In this document: positions 43,201 to 54,428 of the stretch, in pieces | How the letters are laid out: each line of letters begins with the position of its first letter | Position numbering within the stretch: position 1 is the stretch's first letter | Assembly (NCBI GenBank): GCA_940337035.1 | Contig: OW679202.1 | Span: forward strand, 43,541,763-43,605,762 | Origin: Agriotes lineatus | Taxonomy: Eukaryota > Arthropoda > Insecta > Coleoptera > Elateridae | Reading direction: 5' to 3' | DNA length: 64,000 bases | Notes under the pieces: model-generated | Database searches by the model: none | What the model saw: the letters and a program-made list of their open reading frames with translations, nothing else | What the model was told of the DNA's origin: nothing | Position numbers and translations under genes: made by a program

Positions 43201-43350
43201 CTGAAGTTTTAGCCTGGGAGGGTTACATTACATACTTTTGCATTTTACGTTTGTTTATTGTCCAGTTTGTGAAAATAATGTAATTTTCTTTAGAAATAAA
43301 TGAATTATTATAATACTTTTACACTTGGTCCTAATAAATAGTAACATAAG

Positions 43351-43449
43351 GATTTATTCTTTTATGTTTAAGAAAATGCCGCTACATAACAAATTCTGCA
43401 ATGCTGAAAGGTTCGTTATGTCGCAGCATTTTCCTTAAGCACAAAAGAC
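43351..43449. mobile_element. Short hairpin, possible MITE
   Basis: CTTTTATGTTTAAGAAAATG then CCGCTACATAACAAA pairs with TTCGTTATGTCGCAGCATTT then TCCTTAAGCACAAAAG. The arms are about 37 bp with a 15-20-bp loop. No target duplication was identified, so it could also be a structured non-TE hairpin. Confidence 0.5.
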
Positions 43450-45191
43450 AAAAAACTGATGTCACCAACGTCATTAATTGATTTTTTGTTGTTTACTAGA
43501 TTACAATCATTACCCACTGTTTTTGTGATCATGGCTACTTGGTAATTGCACGTCTTAATGACAACCAAAAACCTTTGATAGGCATTTTAAGGTAAACGGT
43601 TGCTCTTACGCTTATGAACTAAGAGTACATTATTTTTATGTATTTTAATTCTCTTTCAGATAATAACCTATAATTTTAAAAAATGTTACAGATAACGAAA
43701 TTAGAGCTAAGAAAGATAGGTAAAGTGCCCCTTACAGTCAAGTCTAGTTTGTGAAATTTTTTCTATTAGTGCAGTACGTAATAGTAAGTATGTATAGCAA
43801 AATTCAACCATTTGTGGAAATTATTAAAAAAATAAAAGATAAAAATTGAACTTCAAGGCCCTATAACTTGTTACTGAAGGGACATTGCATTAAGGTATAT
43901 TAGGTTTAATCGATTTATTATGACATAAGGAATCTATTGCTAATCGGTGTCCCATTCTTTTTGGGACACCCTGCATATTGATTCTCCATTCATTAGCAAC
44001 TTGATAAATATTTCAATCATGTCAAGAATCGTTTAAAATCTTGTTATTGCACATACCAATTTGCATAAGTAACTATGAATAAGAATGATAAAATTGTGGA
44101 TAAAAAATCCAGTAGAATGAATGACTTAAACACAGTAATGTCTATCAGGTCTACTTTCTACCACCAATTTTCATATTCACAATTAATAAAGTAAAATTTC
44201 TTAAATTTTATTTCTTCCTTGGTCATAATAATTTTTATTTCATTAAAATAGCTAACAGAATCACCAAACATGACATAATAGAAGATGACAGTAGTAGAAT
44301 TCACTACCGTACTTAAAAACAGAGTTTCAAATGAGTGTAAAATGGAAATAACACGCTTGGTTATAAACTTGTGGAATACTAAAAACTACTAATAAAACAA
44401 AATGAGACGCTGCAAGGCCCTTATCGACACTTCAACACACTGTTGGTATAGAGCGATTTTTGCCATGTGCTCTTTGAAACACCCGCTCCTTAAGACATAT
44501 TTATCAGTCTTTGTAATCTGTTGAAGCGATGCTTTCAATGTGGTATGGCCGTTATCATATTATGTTAATTTTCAATATATCAATACCATTAGCGGAGAGC
44601 CTTAATGGAGCAGGGAGAGCTGATAATGTGTCGTTTCACATTTAAAGAGACAAGGAATAGTAATTTGCATCCGCACCTTTCAATAACTTTTAAAAAATCT
44701 TCTTCAAACAGACTTGGCACTCTATTGGTGTGCCACTATACCATTCTGACAGCGTACTTACGTGACTGCTTAACGGCTATAACAAGTAACGCAAATACAA
44801 ATCAAATCAAGGTTCGCTGACATTGGATGAAACAAGCAGCGACCGATTTCCATCAAAATTTCAGTACAACAGTACGCTCTTTGATTGGTTGTTTGCAAGT
44901 GAACATTTACTTAAGCGGTATGACCTGAATGCTTCTTTACTAGGGACCTAATTGAAGTACTTGAAAATGTTTTATGATATGAATCGTCACTTAGAATGCA
45001 CCGTGCGATACGCACCATGTAAACATGTTTGTTTACATTACACACCGTGTGAATCATATATATTTACTTCAAGTTCGCCTTCAATGTGAATGAAGTTCAG
45101 ACAATTATCAATTTTCTTACTTTCCTTTAACACCAAAGAGATTGGCAATTTTTACAAAAATTATGTACTTTCATTAGATTTTTCATATAAT
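43450..45191. other. No recognised gene or element
   Basis: AT-rich sequence with only random short ORFs. GGGACACCCTGCA at 43964 resembles the terminus of mariner-type MITEs, but no partner end was found. Short palindromic phrases occur near 45000-45060. Confidence 0.4.
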
Positions 45192-45206
45192 ATTGGGTTA
45201 AAGGTT

Positions 45207-45505
45207 AAGTAAAGGGCACTTCATTCCATGTAGAAACATGGCCTGAGACAAGGCGAGTCAGGGTCGGCGAAATATCTCTTTCCGAAACCTAGTCATCTGG
45301 CACATCATTAATGGTGTACTGGGTGATGTGGTTAGCATCACGCCTTCGACGACTGCTTTACTTTCCCTACTTCCACGACTATAGTTTCGGTACCCAATTT
45401 TTAAAGCAACTGGGTGGGCCGCCCGCCAATTGCCAGGTGTGGGGATTGAACCCCGTACCGTGGCACCGCAGCCTGACACCATAACCGCTCGGCCACGCTG
45501 GCTTC
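45207..45505 (-). mobile_element. Second tRNA-derived SINE family, 15-bp target duplication
   Basis: On the minus strand the head reads GAAGCCAGCGTGGCCGAGCG with A-box-like TGGCCGAGCGG, and later GGGGTTCAATCCCC with a B box. The body follows. The direct repeat ATTGGGTTAAAGGTT at 45192-45206 and 45506-45520 delimits it. The head is unlike the SINE at 15972, so this is a separate family. It is inserted in an R1-like LINE remnant. Confidence 0.88.
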
Positions 45506-45520
45506 ATTGGGTTAAAGGTT

Positions 45521-46385
45521 GCTTTATCAAAAGCACCTTCCATGTCTATGAATACAACTAGGATACACATCTTACTGCCTAATGATTGTTCTGTCAGTCC
45601 GGCTACAAAATCACTTTCCAGCGATTTCAGAACGATTGATGTTAGGCTAATAAGGCACTAACATTTAGCTAGGAAGTAATCCCTATGTTCTAGTTTAGGT
45701 ATAAAGACTGCATTTACTTTCCTCCAGCTCTTAGGGATGTGTCTATAAACAATACAACCCCTGAAGAGTTATACGAGGTGAGATAACAACGTATCCAAGC
45801 CCCACTGTAGAAGAACACAGTGTAGCCTCAGGCCGCACTTGCCAGTTCACTATATTTGTAGAAATACTGGAGGAGGCCATTTACATTTGGCATAGGGATG
45901 TGACAAAAGTAGGTTCATAGCCCCGATTTAGTATTTCTAGGTTTGCACTTGAGAGATATTCTAAGCAGTGATCTACCTCTTAAGTTGTTATCTGCACTAT
46001 CTCACACTAGGTGGTGTGCCATCCGATAATGAGAACTTAATAACGTCTATCATCTCTGCAGCAGGAGAGGGGTCACCTAAATCTATTGGAAGATAGGCTG
46101 AAATTCGAATTACATCCATTTTTTTTTCTCCGAAATAACAGCTAATCGAATGGCAGTGATATCACGGGCACTCAGGTGCAGCACAGGGAGAAATTGATTG
46201 TGGGCCGCTATAAAAATACAGGACTTTGGTTTCTTATTTTTATGCAAAAAAGTGATACCATTTAGGTTGCCCAGTCCGAAGATCCTCGAGTTAAAAACCC
46301 AAGGTTCCTGGGTAGGGCAATGTCTTGCGTAGTGCCTAGGTATCTGCATAAGGTTACTGCAGCCACCCGGCAGTGTTGCAAGTTA
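45521..46385 (-). pseudogene. R1/TRAS-like LINE remnant
   Basis: On the minus strand, endonuclease-like sequence PTQEPWVFNSRIFGLGN and later LHLSARDITAIRLAVISE (46120-46310) precedes RT pieces: WRKVNAVFIPKLEHRDY, then a broken RPISL region, and CILVVFIDMEGAFDKATFNP (45505-45570). The QEPW...SRDxTAxRL and IDxEGAFDxxxF wording fits the R1 clade. A large part between EN and RT and everything after RT block A is missing. Confidence 0.72.
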
Positions 46386-47179
46386 ATTTGTTTGATGTAT
46401 AGTCCAGCTATGTCCTGGACATGAGTAAATAAGAAGTATTTACCTCATTCGTCGTTAGTGGAATGCTTGTCCAGTGACGCCTTCTATAGCTTCTTCTTCA
46501 GCCACTCTTCCAAGTTGGGGATGATTAACAGGTCCCACATACCTTGATTTTTTAGTAAATATTTTGCTCATACTTTTAAAAGTAAATCTCATACTGAATC
46601 TTTGATTTATGCAAGATGTCAAGTTGATAGGGACTGGAATAGATTCGATCTTTCCAAGCTGTGCTATAGAGTAGAATTCGTGACAATTTATTCAATAAAT
46701 TGATGCATAACAAAAAGTGAGATCGTATCATAAATAATTTATTTAAGCTATCAAAAAAAAAATCACTCTTATCCTGAAAACTGTTGATTTGCGAACTCTT
46801 TGATTGCATAAAATATTTATCCCCTTCTTTTCAACACCCTGTATAATAATACATAACATATATTTTATGCATTTATGATTTATTCAACTAGTCTACGCGC
46901 ATCATCTGTGATTTTCCAAAGTAATCTACAATACTGCAAAAGAAATCCCATTGAATTACTGATGGCCAATCCACGAATCTGTCTGGCCAGATATAAATTT
47001 TTTTCTGCTACTGTAATAACGTAGACAGTACAGCCAGCAACATTGGGCCGATACTATACAGTGCCTGATCATACGGAGACGGCTTTGGTATCAACATATT
47101 TGCGTCTGTTTCCAGAGGAGCGGCAAATATGATCAATATATCTCTTTCATGTCATTCTTCTTCATATCTGAAGAGTCGT
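46386..47179. other. No recognised gene or element
   Basis: Only random ORFs are present. TCAACACCCTGTA near 46832-46844 looks like one end of a mariner-type MITE, but the other end was not found. Confidence 0.4.
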
Positions 47180-47700
47180 AATTTGTGTGTATAGTCAGTT
47201 GCTATTCCTTGTAATCTCCTCCATGAGGTGCAATCTTGTGCGAATGTGATGTTATTTTGCACAGTTGTGCCATTCAGTTCACGAACTTGATCAAGCTATC
47301 ACTTAAGTAAACAACCATGAGGCCGTTTTCCATCTACCTTCCCTTGTACCATCAGACTTTACAAGTTGTGATCTGTGGTCCTACTAATGTGACCAAAGTA
47401 CTGCAGTATATGCCACTTGACAATAGTCAACAGCCTTGTTGTTATCCCGATTTCTTGTAGAATAGAATAGTTGGTTCTGTGCGCTGTACACAGTATTCGC
47501 AGCATTCTAAGCCAGCACTTAATTTTAAAGGTGTTGATTTTTCGTTTGACTGTCTCTTTTAGTGTCCAGGCTTCTGCTGCATAAAGGGCTATTGAAAAAA
47601 CTAGTGTTCACATTATATAATAGACATGAATGACAATAAAAACTCCTGGTGCAGGGCAGCAGCTGTATCAGCGTAAAGGCTGAAGACAGTTGATGTCGGC
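47180..47700 (-). pseudogene. RTE-like LINE C-terminal fragment
   Basis: The minus strand reads VFSIALYAAEAWTLKETVKR, then INTFKIKCWLRMLRI, QYFGHISR, GKVDGKRPHG and ELNGTTVQNNITFAQDCTSW. This follows the RT thumb/C-terminal order (LYxxExWTLK...RMLRI...FGHIxR...W). It is probably the same RTE-like family as 55981-57470, whose end reads RYFGHITRKGESIQRL. Confidence 0.72.
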
Positions 47701-48014
47701 AAGGCTTACAACTGGAAAACCATGAGCAGAGCATATGGGAAAACGTGGATATATGTAGTATATTTAAAACTCATTGGAAGAACTCATTGGAAGAACAGCG
47801 AGCATTTTACAACATCAGACCATTATACTACACGAGCTCTTCAAGAAACTCAAGTGCCTAACCCGTGAATTCAAACTTCATACTCAGATTATCTAGCATG
47901 CAAGCGGCCAAATATTCGCTGACGCACAACTATTGCTGAAGTGCGGTGAAATTACTGCACCACACTAATTAACGATAATACGTGCACACTGTTAAATGCA
48001 ACCATAATAGTATA

Positions 48015-48340
48015 TGATAAAGCGCCAAACATCTTAGATTGGAAGTGAAACTAGCAATGAAGCAGTTAGCTGCAGCTGCAGGAAACGATAGTATAACGGC
48101 AGAAGTTCTCAAATCAATGGGCGAGATTGGCGTGGATGTTCTCTATGGTCTTTACAATCAAATCTAGAAATCTGAACAGTGGTCAAATGAGTAGTGCCAA
48201 TCCATCTATATCCCCTCTCTATAAAAAGGGTAGCCCTATCAACTGTAATAACTACCACATGATTGTGCTGATACCACATGCGAGAAAAATTTATTACATG
48301 TATTAACAACCACCTGAAGGCCTAACGCTAAAGTAGGAAA
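48015..48340 (+). pseudogene. RTE-like LINE RT fragment
   Basis: It reads KLAMKQLAAAAGNDSITAEV, LYNQI, then NNYH-type sequence ending CINNHLKA, corresponding to RT blocks before the FxDY motif. ATCAACTGTAATAACTACCA at 48238 is repeated at 55981, the start of another copy of this family. It is truncated on both sides. Confidence 0.78.
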
Positions 48341-48444
48341 TGAGGAAATCTACAAGAAGACTACAGAGGGTAAAAGCAAACACACCGTGAGTAATTTTTT
48401 TTTATTTGGTAATTTGTATCAACAATCAGAACTATGTATATATA

Positions 48445-49239
48445 CAGGGTGAATGAGACCACCCGTATCAGTATTTTTTTTAAAGAACGGTGAGTCGTAG
48501 AGAGTTGGGATAAAAAAATTTATTATAAAAGTCATACTAAAGAATCGAATGGTGATATTATTATTTCTCGAAAAAGTCAGCATCACGAGTAGTTTTGTCC
48601 ACAATGTTCAGAACTCCAAAATTTTAAATGGCACCATAAGTCGAAAAATGTATTGTTGAAAAGATCGTTAAAAAAGAAGAAAGTTTTGTAGGAAAAATAT
48701 TTTACTACTACCACCCCTTTTAAGTAATATTCGATTAAAGTTATTAAATTTGAAATTCGATGTTAACAAACAAAATTGAAAAGTCGGCTTTTAAAATCTA
48801 GTTACCGAATTAAACAATGTTACACACACGTTTTAATGTCAATAACATTTTGAACACTTGTAACATTGTTTAATTCGGTAACTAGATTTTAAAAGCCGAC
48901 TTTTCAATTTTGTTTGTTAACATCGAATTTCAAATTTAATAACTTTAATCGAATATTACTTAAAAGGGGTGGTAGTAGTAAAATAATTTTTCCTACAAAC
49001 CTTTCTTCTTTTTTAACTATCTTTTCAACAATACGTTTTTCGAATTATGGTGCCATTTAAAATTTTGGAGTTCTGAACATTGTGGACAAAACTACTCGTG
49101 ATGCTGACTTTTTCGAGAAATAATAATATCACCATTCGATTCTTTAGTATGACTTTTATAATAAATTTTTTTATCCCAACTCTCTACGACTCACCGTTCT
49201 TTAAAAAAAATACTGATACGGGTGGTCTCATTCACCCTG
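48445..49239. mobile_element. 795-bp near-perfect palindromic MITE
   Basis: TA-CAGGGTGAATGAGACCACC at the left is mirrored by GGTGGTCTCATTCACCCTG-TA at the right, with TA at 48443-48444 and 49240-49241. The arms are about 385 bp each (48445-48830 and 48860-49239), with a loop of about 30 bp, and differ at only a few positions. The same 57-codon frame appears in mirrored positions on both arms but has no known motif. Confidence 0.95.
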
Positions 49240-49399
49240 TATATAAGCAATATAATACATGTACATTCTATGAGCTGATCTGATGGCGAAATGACGTGAA
49301 GGGGTCGGCCCACTGGCATTACCCTAGGAACTTCAATTAACTAGCAGGTCCCGTGGCCATTTCTTCTTTAGCCTTTTGAAAGCTGGTGTTTCTAGCAAG

Positions 49400-51790
49400 A
49401 TTTCTATAGAGTAATGAAAATGGAAGAATGGTAATTGATTTTGCACAAGAAAACGACATGCGAATTATGAGTACCTACTTTGATCACAAGGTTATACACA
49501 AGGAAACATGGATAGCGCCAGATGGGAAGACAAGAAACCAGATTGACCATATCCTAGTGGAAAGGAAACATACGAGATCTATAAAAGATGTCAGAAGTTA
49601 CAGAGGGGCAGACGGAGACTCTGACCATATCTTAATAATTACAAAACTGGCAGAAGAAATCCCTAAAAAAGTACAACGTGCAGAAGATATGTTAAGGTAT
49701 GACATCGGAAAATTAAAGGAGAATTTATTGGCACAACAGTTTGAAGAGGAAATGACAAAAAACCTACTAAACGGGCAAAGGCACGACAACATTGACAGGA
49801 AGTGAAGAAAAGTAGAAGAGGGGATGATGGAGGTAGCACAAAAATATCTAGGGATGATGTCAAAAGATAAAAGGAAAGACTGGTACGACGAAGAGTGCAG
49901 AGAAACAATTGAAAAAATAAATGTAGCAAGGCAAAATATGATGAATAACCCCAAGGAAGAGAAAAAGACAATACGAAGCGGCAAGAAAAGAGGGAAAAAA
50001 GGTATGCAGAAAAAAAAAACGAGAGCACATCAATAGAAAATTGCAGAGAATAGAAGACCACTACAAAGATAAACACATAAGAAACTTTTATCATGAATCC
50101 AAGAGAAATAAAGAACCCTATATAAGAGGACAAAGGTATTAAAGGAACAAACAAGGAGAATTAATAGGGGATACAAATGGAAAGATAATCAGATGGAGGG
50201 AGCACTTTAGTGATTTACTGGACGATGAAGTTGACGAAAACGAGCAAGAGGAAAATGAAGAGGAACAAGTTGGTAATGTACAAGACCAAGTAGTGGAAAC
50301 GCCTACAAAGGATGAAATAAAAGAAATAGTAAATAGCTTAAAGAATAATAAAAGTGCAGGACGAAAATGGCATACCTGCAGAGATAATCAAACAAGGAGG
50401 GGAGACCTTAATAGAGAAGGTATGCTGTCTAATAATAAAAATCTGGGAGGAGGAGGAAATGTCAGATAGATGGAAAGAGGCAGTCATCTGTCCTTTTTAT
50501 AAAAAAGGAGATAAAACATTATGTGCAAATTATAGAGGCATAACATTACTCGATGTAACTTATAAGGTCCTTGCCAGAATTATACGAATAAAACTCGACA
50601 AATATGTAAACGAAGAGGTAGGAGAGTATCAAGGGGTTTCAAGAAAGGCAAGTCTACTAGTGATCAAATTTTTGTGTTAAAGATGATACAAAATAATTCC
50701 TACAAACAACAACTGGATCTCAAAATGCTGTTTATCGACTTTAAGCAGGCCTATGATTTGGTCATAAGAAGACGGCTGTACCAAGCATTGAGAGCACTAC
50801 AAATACCAAAGAAGATGATTAAATTGGTGGAAATGACTTTGGAGAAAACGGAAAACAGGGTAGCGGTGGAAGGAAGCCTTTCAGAAAAATTTATAGTTAA
50901 AAGGAGACTGAAGCAAGGAGATCCTGTATCAACAGCACTTTTTAACCTACTGCTAAAACAAATACTCAGGGAGACAGGAATAAGAACGCAAGGAACAATT
51001 TACAACAGTAAAAACCAAGTTTTAGCCTATGTTGATGACATAGTGCTTATGTCCAGAACAAAGGCGGAGCTCACGAAAACATTCAAACTTTTTGAAAAGA
51101 AAACAAAAGAATACGGACTGCTGATAAATGAGGAGAAAACAAAATACCTGGATGTGGGAAACAATCTAAATAATGAAAGAGTCAACGAAATTGAATACCT
51201 GGGGATTACCATAACTTGTAAAAGTGAAGAAGTAAGGGAAATGGAGAAGAGAAGAGCAAAAGGGAGTACAACTGTGGGGGCGATGCACAACTTACTAAAG
51301 TCCAATAAAATCTCACGAGAGGCAAAATTAAGATTATACCAAACAGTAATACAACCCACGGTACTGTCTGAGTGTGAAAGTTGGGTGATGAACAAAAAAA
51401 AGGAAGAAAAACTAAACATTTGGGAACACAAAGTACTAAGAAAAATTGTCAGAGGAGTCAAAGTGCGAGAAACTGAATGGAGGAGAAGAACAAATGCTGA
51501 AATTATGCAACTGTACAAAAAACCCCCTATAAGCCAAACAGTCAGAACTACCAGGTTGAGATGGTTGGGACATGGGACGAGGATGCCAATGAACAGGTGG
51601 GCAAAAACAATAATGGTGAGAGGTGGAGGTCGGAAAAGAAGAAGCCGCCCAAGGAAGAAATGGCTGGAGGCGTGTGAGGAAGATCTACGCACTTTAGGAA
51701 TCGAAAGATGGTGACACCTAGCCATGAACAGAAAAGAATGGAAGAAAGTAATAGAGAAACTTTAAGCCATGGGCCTCTAAGGCCTGTTGA
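49400..51790 (+). pseudogene. Non-LTR retrotransposon, EN C-terminus and near-complete RT
   Basis: Endonuclease (49428-49805): FAQENDMRIMSTYFDHKVIH, TWIAPDGKTRNQIDHILVER, SYRGADGDSDHILI. RT (50340-51714): GIPAEIIKQGG, WKEAVICPFYKKGDKTLCAN, YRGITLLDVTYKVLARII, IDFKQAYD, LKQGDPVSTALFNLLL, palm AYVDDIVLMSRT, INEEKTKYL, EYLGIT, QPTVLSECESW, LRWLGHGTRM. It ends RTLGIERW with stop at 51712-51714 and tail GTATATTATATATA. A few frameshifts (near 49805, 50355 and 50660) separate three ORFs. It is 5'-truncated. The clade is not certain. It is the best preserved RT in the window. Confidence 0.88.
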
Positions 51791-51807
51791 GCTGTATATT
51801 ATATATA

Positions 51808-53726
51808 CAGGGTGTTGAAAAAGAGCCGCAATCGTATAGTACTATCGTAATTGACATCAAATAAGTATCATAAATTCGTTTTTAAAATTTTGCTGCTATG
51901 CTTATGTCGGAAGATATAAAATTCCTTCTACCAAAATTAAAAACTGGTCTAAAGCTGTGATATGAATTGTATTAACAATTTTTCCTAACAAAATAAAAGC
52001 ATTAATCTGTATCAACAATTTCCGGTTAGTATAGTATAGTATAATATATGAATAACAGTTTTATAAGACATCCTCAAAGAACACAATATTGTTGAAAATA
52101 CAAAATTACCGATCTGACAATCCTGCAATATTTGTATGTATTTCAGCTAGTCACCATATTTCAATAAAAAACAATGTTTTGTCAAAATATCAAATTCTGA
52201 CAGCACCACGAATCTTAAGTACATTAATTTCAAACACGTAGTAATGGAATATACAAATAATGAATATTTTGATATGCTGATGTGTTTGGGACAAGCGAAT
52301 GGTGCAGCAATTGTTGCAGCTCGTAATTATGCAGATCGTTTTCCAAATAGACGTCATCCTGATGGAAGTGTTATAAGACTTGTAGAGCAGCGTGTTAGAT
52401 AAACAGGGCAAGTAAATCCTATTCAGGTAAACCTTGGCCGTCAACGCAATATTAGAACTCCAGAACTTGAAGAAACCATTTTGACTGAAATAGAGAATAA
52501 CCCTTGTCGAAGTGTGAGGGGTTTGGCTAGAGAATTTGCAGTTGATATTCATACTGTACACGATATTCTACGGAAAGAACATTATCATCTATTTCGTTAT
52601 TCTCTAGTTCAGTCTTCTTCCCGGTGATGCAGCTCCAAGGCTTCAGTATTGTCAGTGGTTATTACAGCAACATGATGAAGATCCACAATTTGTTAACCAT
52701 ACTTTCTAGTCTGACGAGGCGATTTTCCCTCGGGATGGCGTGTTTAACAGAAGAAATAATCATGTGTGGGTTATAGAAAATCCTCATGCTGTCAGAAGAT
52801 GCGCTTTTCAACAACGTTTTGAGCAAAGTGTGTGGGCTGGTATAATAGGAGATCAGTTAATATTAGGGCCTCATTTTCTTCCACCTAGACTCAATGCAAA
52901 CAGATTTCTAGAATTTTTGCAAGACGATTTTATAAATCTAATGCAAGATGTGCCATTAAATTTAAGACGCAATATGTGGCTGCAAATGGATGGCGCTCCT
53001 GCTCATTTCGGGCTCCCTGTGAGAAACTGGTTAAATAAAAACTTTCCAGGACGTTGGATAGGTCGCGGAGCAGCTGTTAGATGGCCTGCTAGATCCCCAG
53101 ATATAAATCCCATAGATTTCTTCTGTGGGGATTTATTAAAGAAAGAGTGTATACTACAGAAGTGGATAATTTGCAGCAGTTGGAAGATTGGATTCGTGCA
53201 GCATTTGCTGAAGTGAATGCACAAATGTTAAACAGAATGCAGCAAAATTTAATTAGAAGGGCTCGTATTTGTATTGGTGCTAATGGGCAAAATTTTGAAC
53301 ATCTGTTTAAAAATTAATTTCTCTTTTGTTATTATTTATTTATTTATTATTGTTTGCTTGTAGTTGTTTTTTGCTTATGTACTTAATTCAACAGTCTTTT
53401 TGCTACTAATAAACCTTATATTTATTACTTCTGTTGAAAATTCAAAATAAACAGCTTTTAAAACTATAAACTACCATTGCTTAATTTAAACTTATAACGC
53501 ACACAACAAACGTAAAAAGATAGAATCTAGACACAGGTCATTTTTTGTAATGCATGTATGTTGGCACTTAACTCCTTTGTACAGTGTTGTCATATTTTCT
53601 AAGTTAAAAACAGCATTATCTCTGAAACGGTTGCCGGAATAAAAGATTTGGTGTTAACTTTTTTGTTACTTTACTCATGAAGAACATCATGATACTCTTC
53701 GATTGCGCGACTTTTTCAACACCCTG
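51808..53726 (+). mobile_element. Full-length DD41D mariner-superfamily element
   Basis: The TIRs start CAGGGTGTTGAAAAAG on both strands (right end CTTTTTCAACACCCTG). TA lies at 51806-51807 and 53727-53728. The interior carries a transposase pseudogene (52244-53317). It inserted directly behind the 3' tail of the LINE ending near 51790. The next element begins only four bases after its right end. Confidence 0.9.
52244..53317 (+). pseudogene. DD41D transposase (rosa-like), lightly broken
   Basis: From ATG at 52244: MEYTNNEYFDMLMCLGQANG, a helix-turn-helix region (SVRGLAREFAVDIHTVHDIL), first Asp in SDEAIF (about 52710-52730), second in LQMDGAPAHF, third in SPDINPIDFF, with 41 residues between the last two. 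It ends IGANGQNFEHLFKN with stop at 53315-53317. Damage is an in-frame TAA at about 52400, a frameshift near 52620, a stop near 52708 and a frameshift near 53145. All three catalytic Asp codons survive. DD41D spacing is the hallmark of rosa-type elements, as known from fruit flies. Confidence 0.87.
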
Positions 53727-54048
53727 TATACAGTGTGTAAAAGAAGTCTGAAATATAGCAAATATTTCAAAAACTAGCAGAGATGAATTTTTCAAAATTT
53801 CCATACTTATATAGGTAAAAACGGCGCATCTAGGAAGGACAAAACCGTTTCTGTAACTATACAGGGTTAGTCAGAAAAAATACCAACTTTTGTATTTTAA
53901 ATTAGACACCCTGTATATTACCGAGGAATTAAATAGTCCTTCAAAAGACAAATTCAACGATATAGGGTTTGACGGACTTATCTGTCAAAATGACAGATGT
54001 GGGGTGACTTAAAGAATAAGGTTTACAACAATAGACCGGTTAATATTG

Positions 54049-54181
54049 AAGCTTTAAAGGATCATATTAGAAATGAGATACCTCAAATTCGATCGGATAC
54101 TGTCTTTAAATTCTCGTAAGACGTTGTCAAAAGTATCCCATCGAATTTGACGTATCTCATTTCTAATATGATCCTTTAAAG
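54049..54181. repeat. Hairpin made from transposase C-terminus
   Basis: 54049-54113 and 54118-54181 are inverted near-copies (CTTTAAAGGATCATATTAGA, continuing AATGAGATAC). Either strand encodes LKDHIRNEI followed by QIR. This is the turning point of the palindrome in 53731-55978. Confidence 0.82.
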
Positions 54182-54428
54182 CAGGGGTCGGCAACCTGCG
54201 GCCCATGGGCCGCTTGCGGCCCTTTGCAACTTTTTGCGCGGCCCGCCAAAGCACCAATATAACTTTAGGAAAAATCAACAAACTTAGAGCGTAAGCGTGC
54301 CGAAATGTGGCCGGTGACAAAAATGCGTGACAAACAGGAGCATAGTGGGAAACCTATTTTACTGCGCAAGTTTAATCCCCACTCCCCAGCGAATAAGACG
54401 TCTCGCTTAGCAAGTGTAGCATTCTTTC

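Larger units (their letters stand above)
39304..43313 (+). pseudogene. Jockey/CR1-group LINE, EN and RT, split by a palindromic MITE
   Basis: The ATG at 39304 reads MDQY, and after excision of the 39316-40228 MITE plus one TA continues in frame as IRDFSYFEVETAEINDVNDY. The endonuclease shows FHINLRSINKNIDETL, IIFTEIW, VVVSAVYRPH, FFVGDINID and CIDHIF. RT shows KSPGLDNITSEILK, GVTLFKKGDKSDIGNYRPIS, AKAFDTVNHNELI, YGVPQGTVLGPILFSIYIND and the palm FTDDT (usually FADDT). The 3' UTR ends AAATAAATGAATTATTATAA near 43300. Stops and frameshifts occur throughout. The TTAA of the proposed piggyBac-like insertion abuts the ATG. Confidence 0.85.

Noticed and set aside
45430..45505. Minus-strand tRNA-Ser/Leu gene
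   Set aside because: It is the head of a 299-bp SINE bounded by a 15-bp duplication.
48419..48604. Two identical 57-codon ORFs in 48445-49239 as a gene pair
   Set aside because: They are mirror images within one palindromic MITE and lack any family motif.
49598..50154. Ser/Phe-rich minus-strand ORFs (also 51027-51725) as membrane proteins
   Set aside because: They are antisense shadows of the LINE endonuclease and RT, whose plus-strand motifs are unmistakable.
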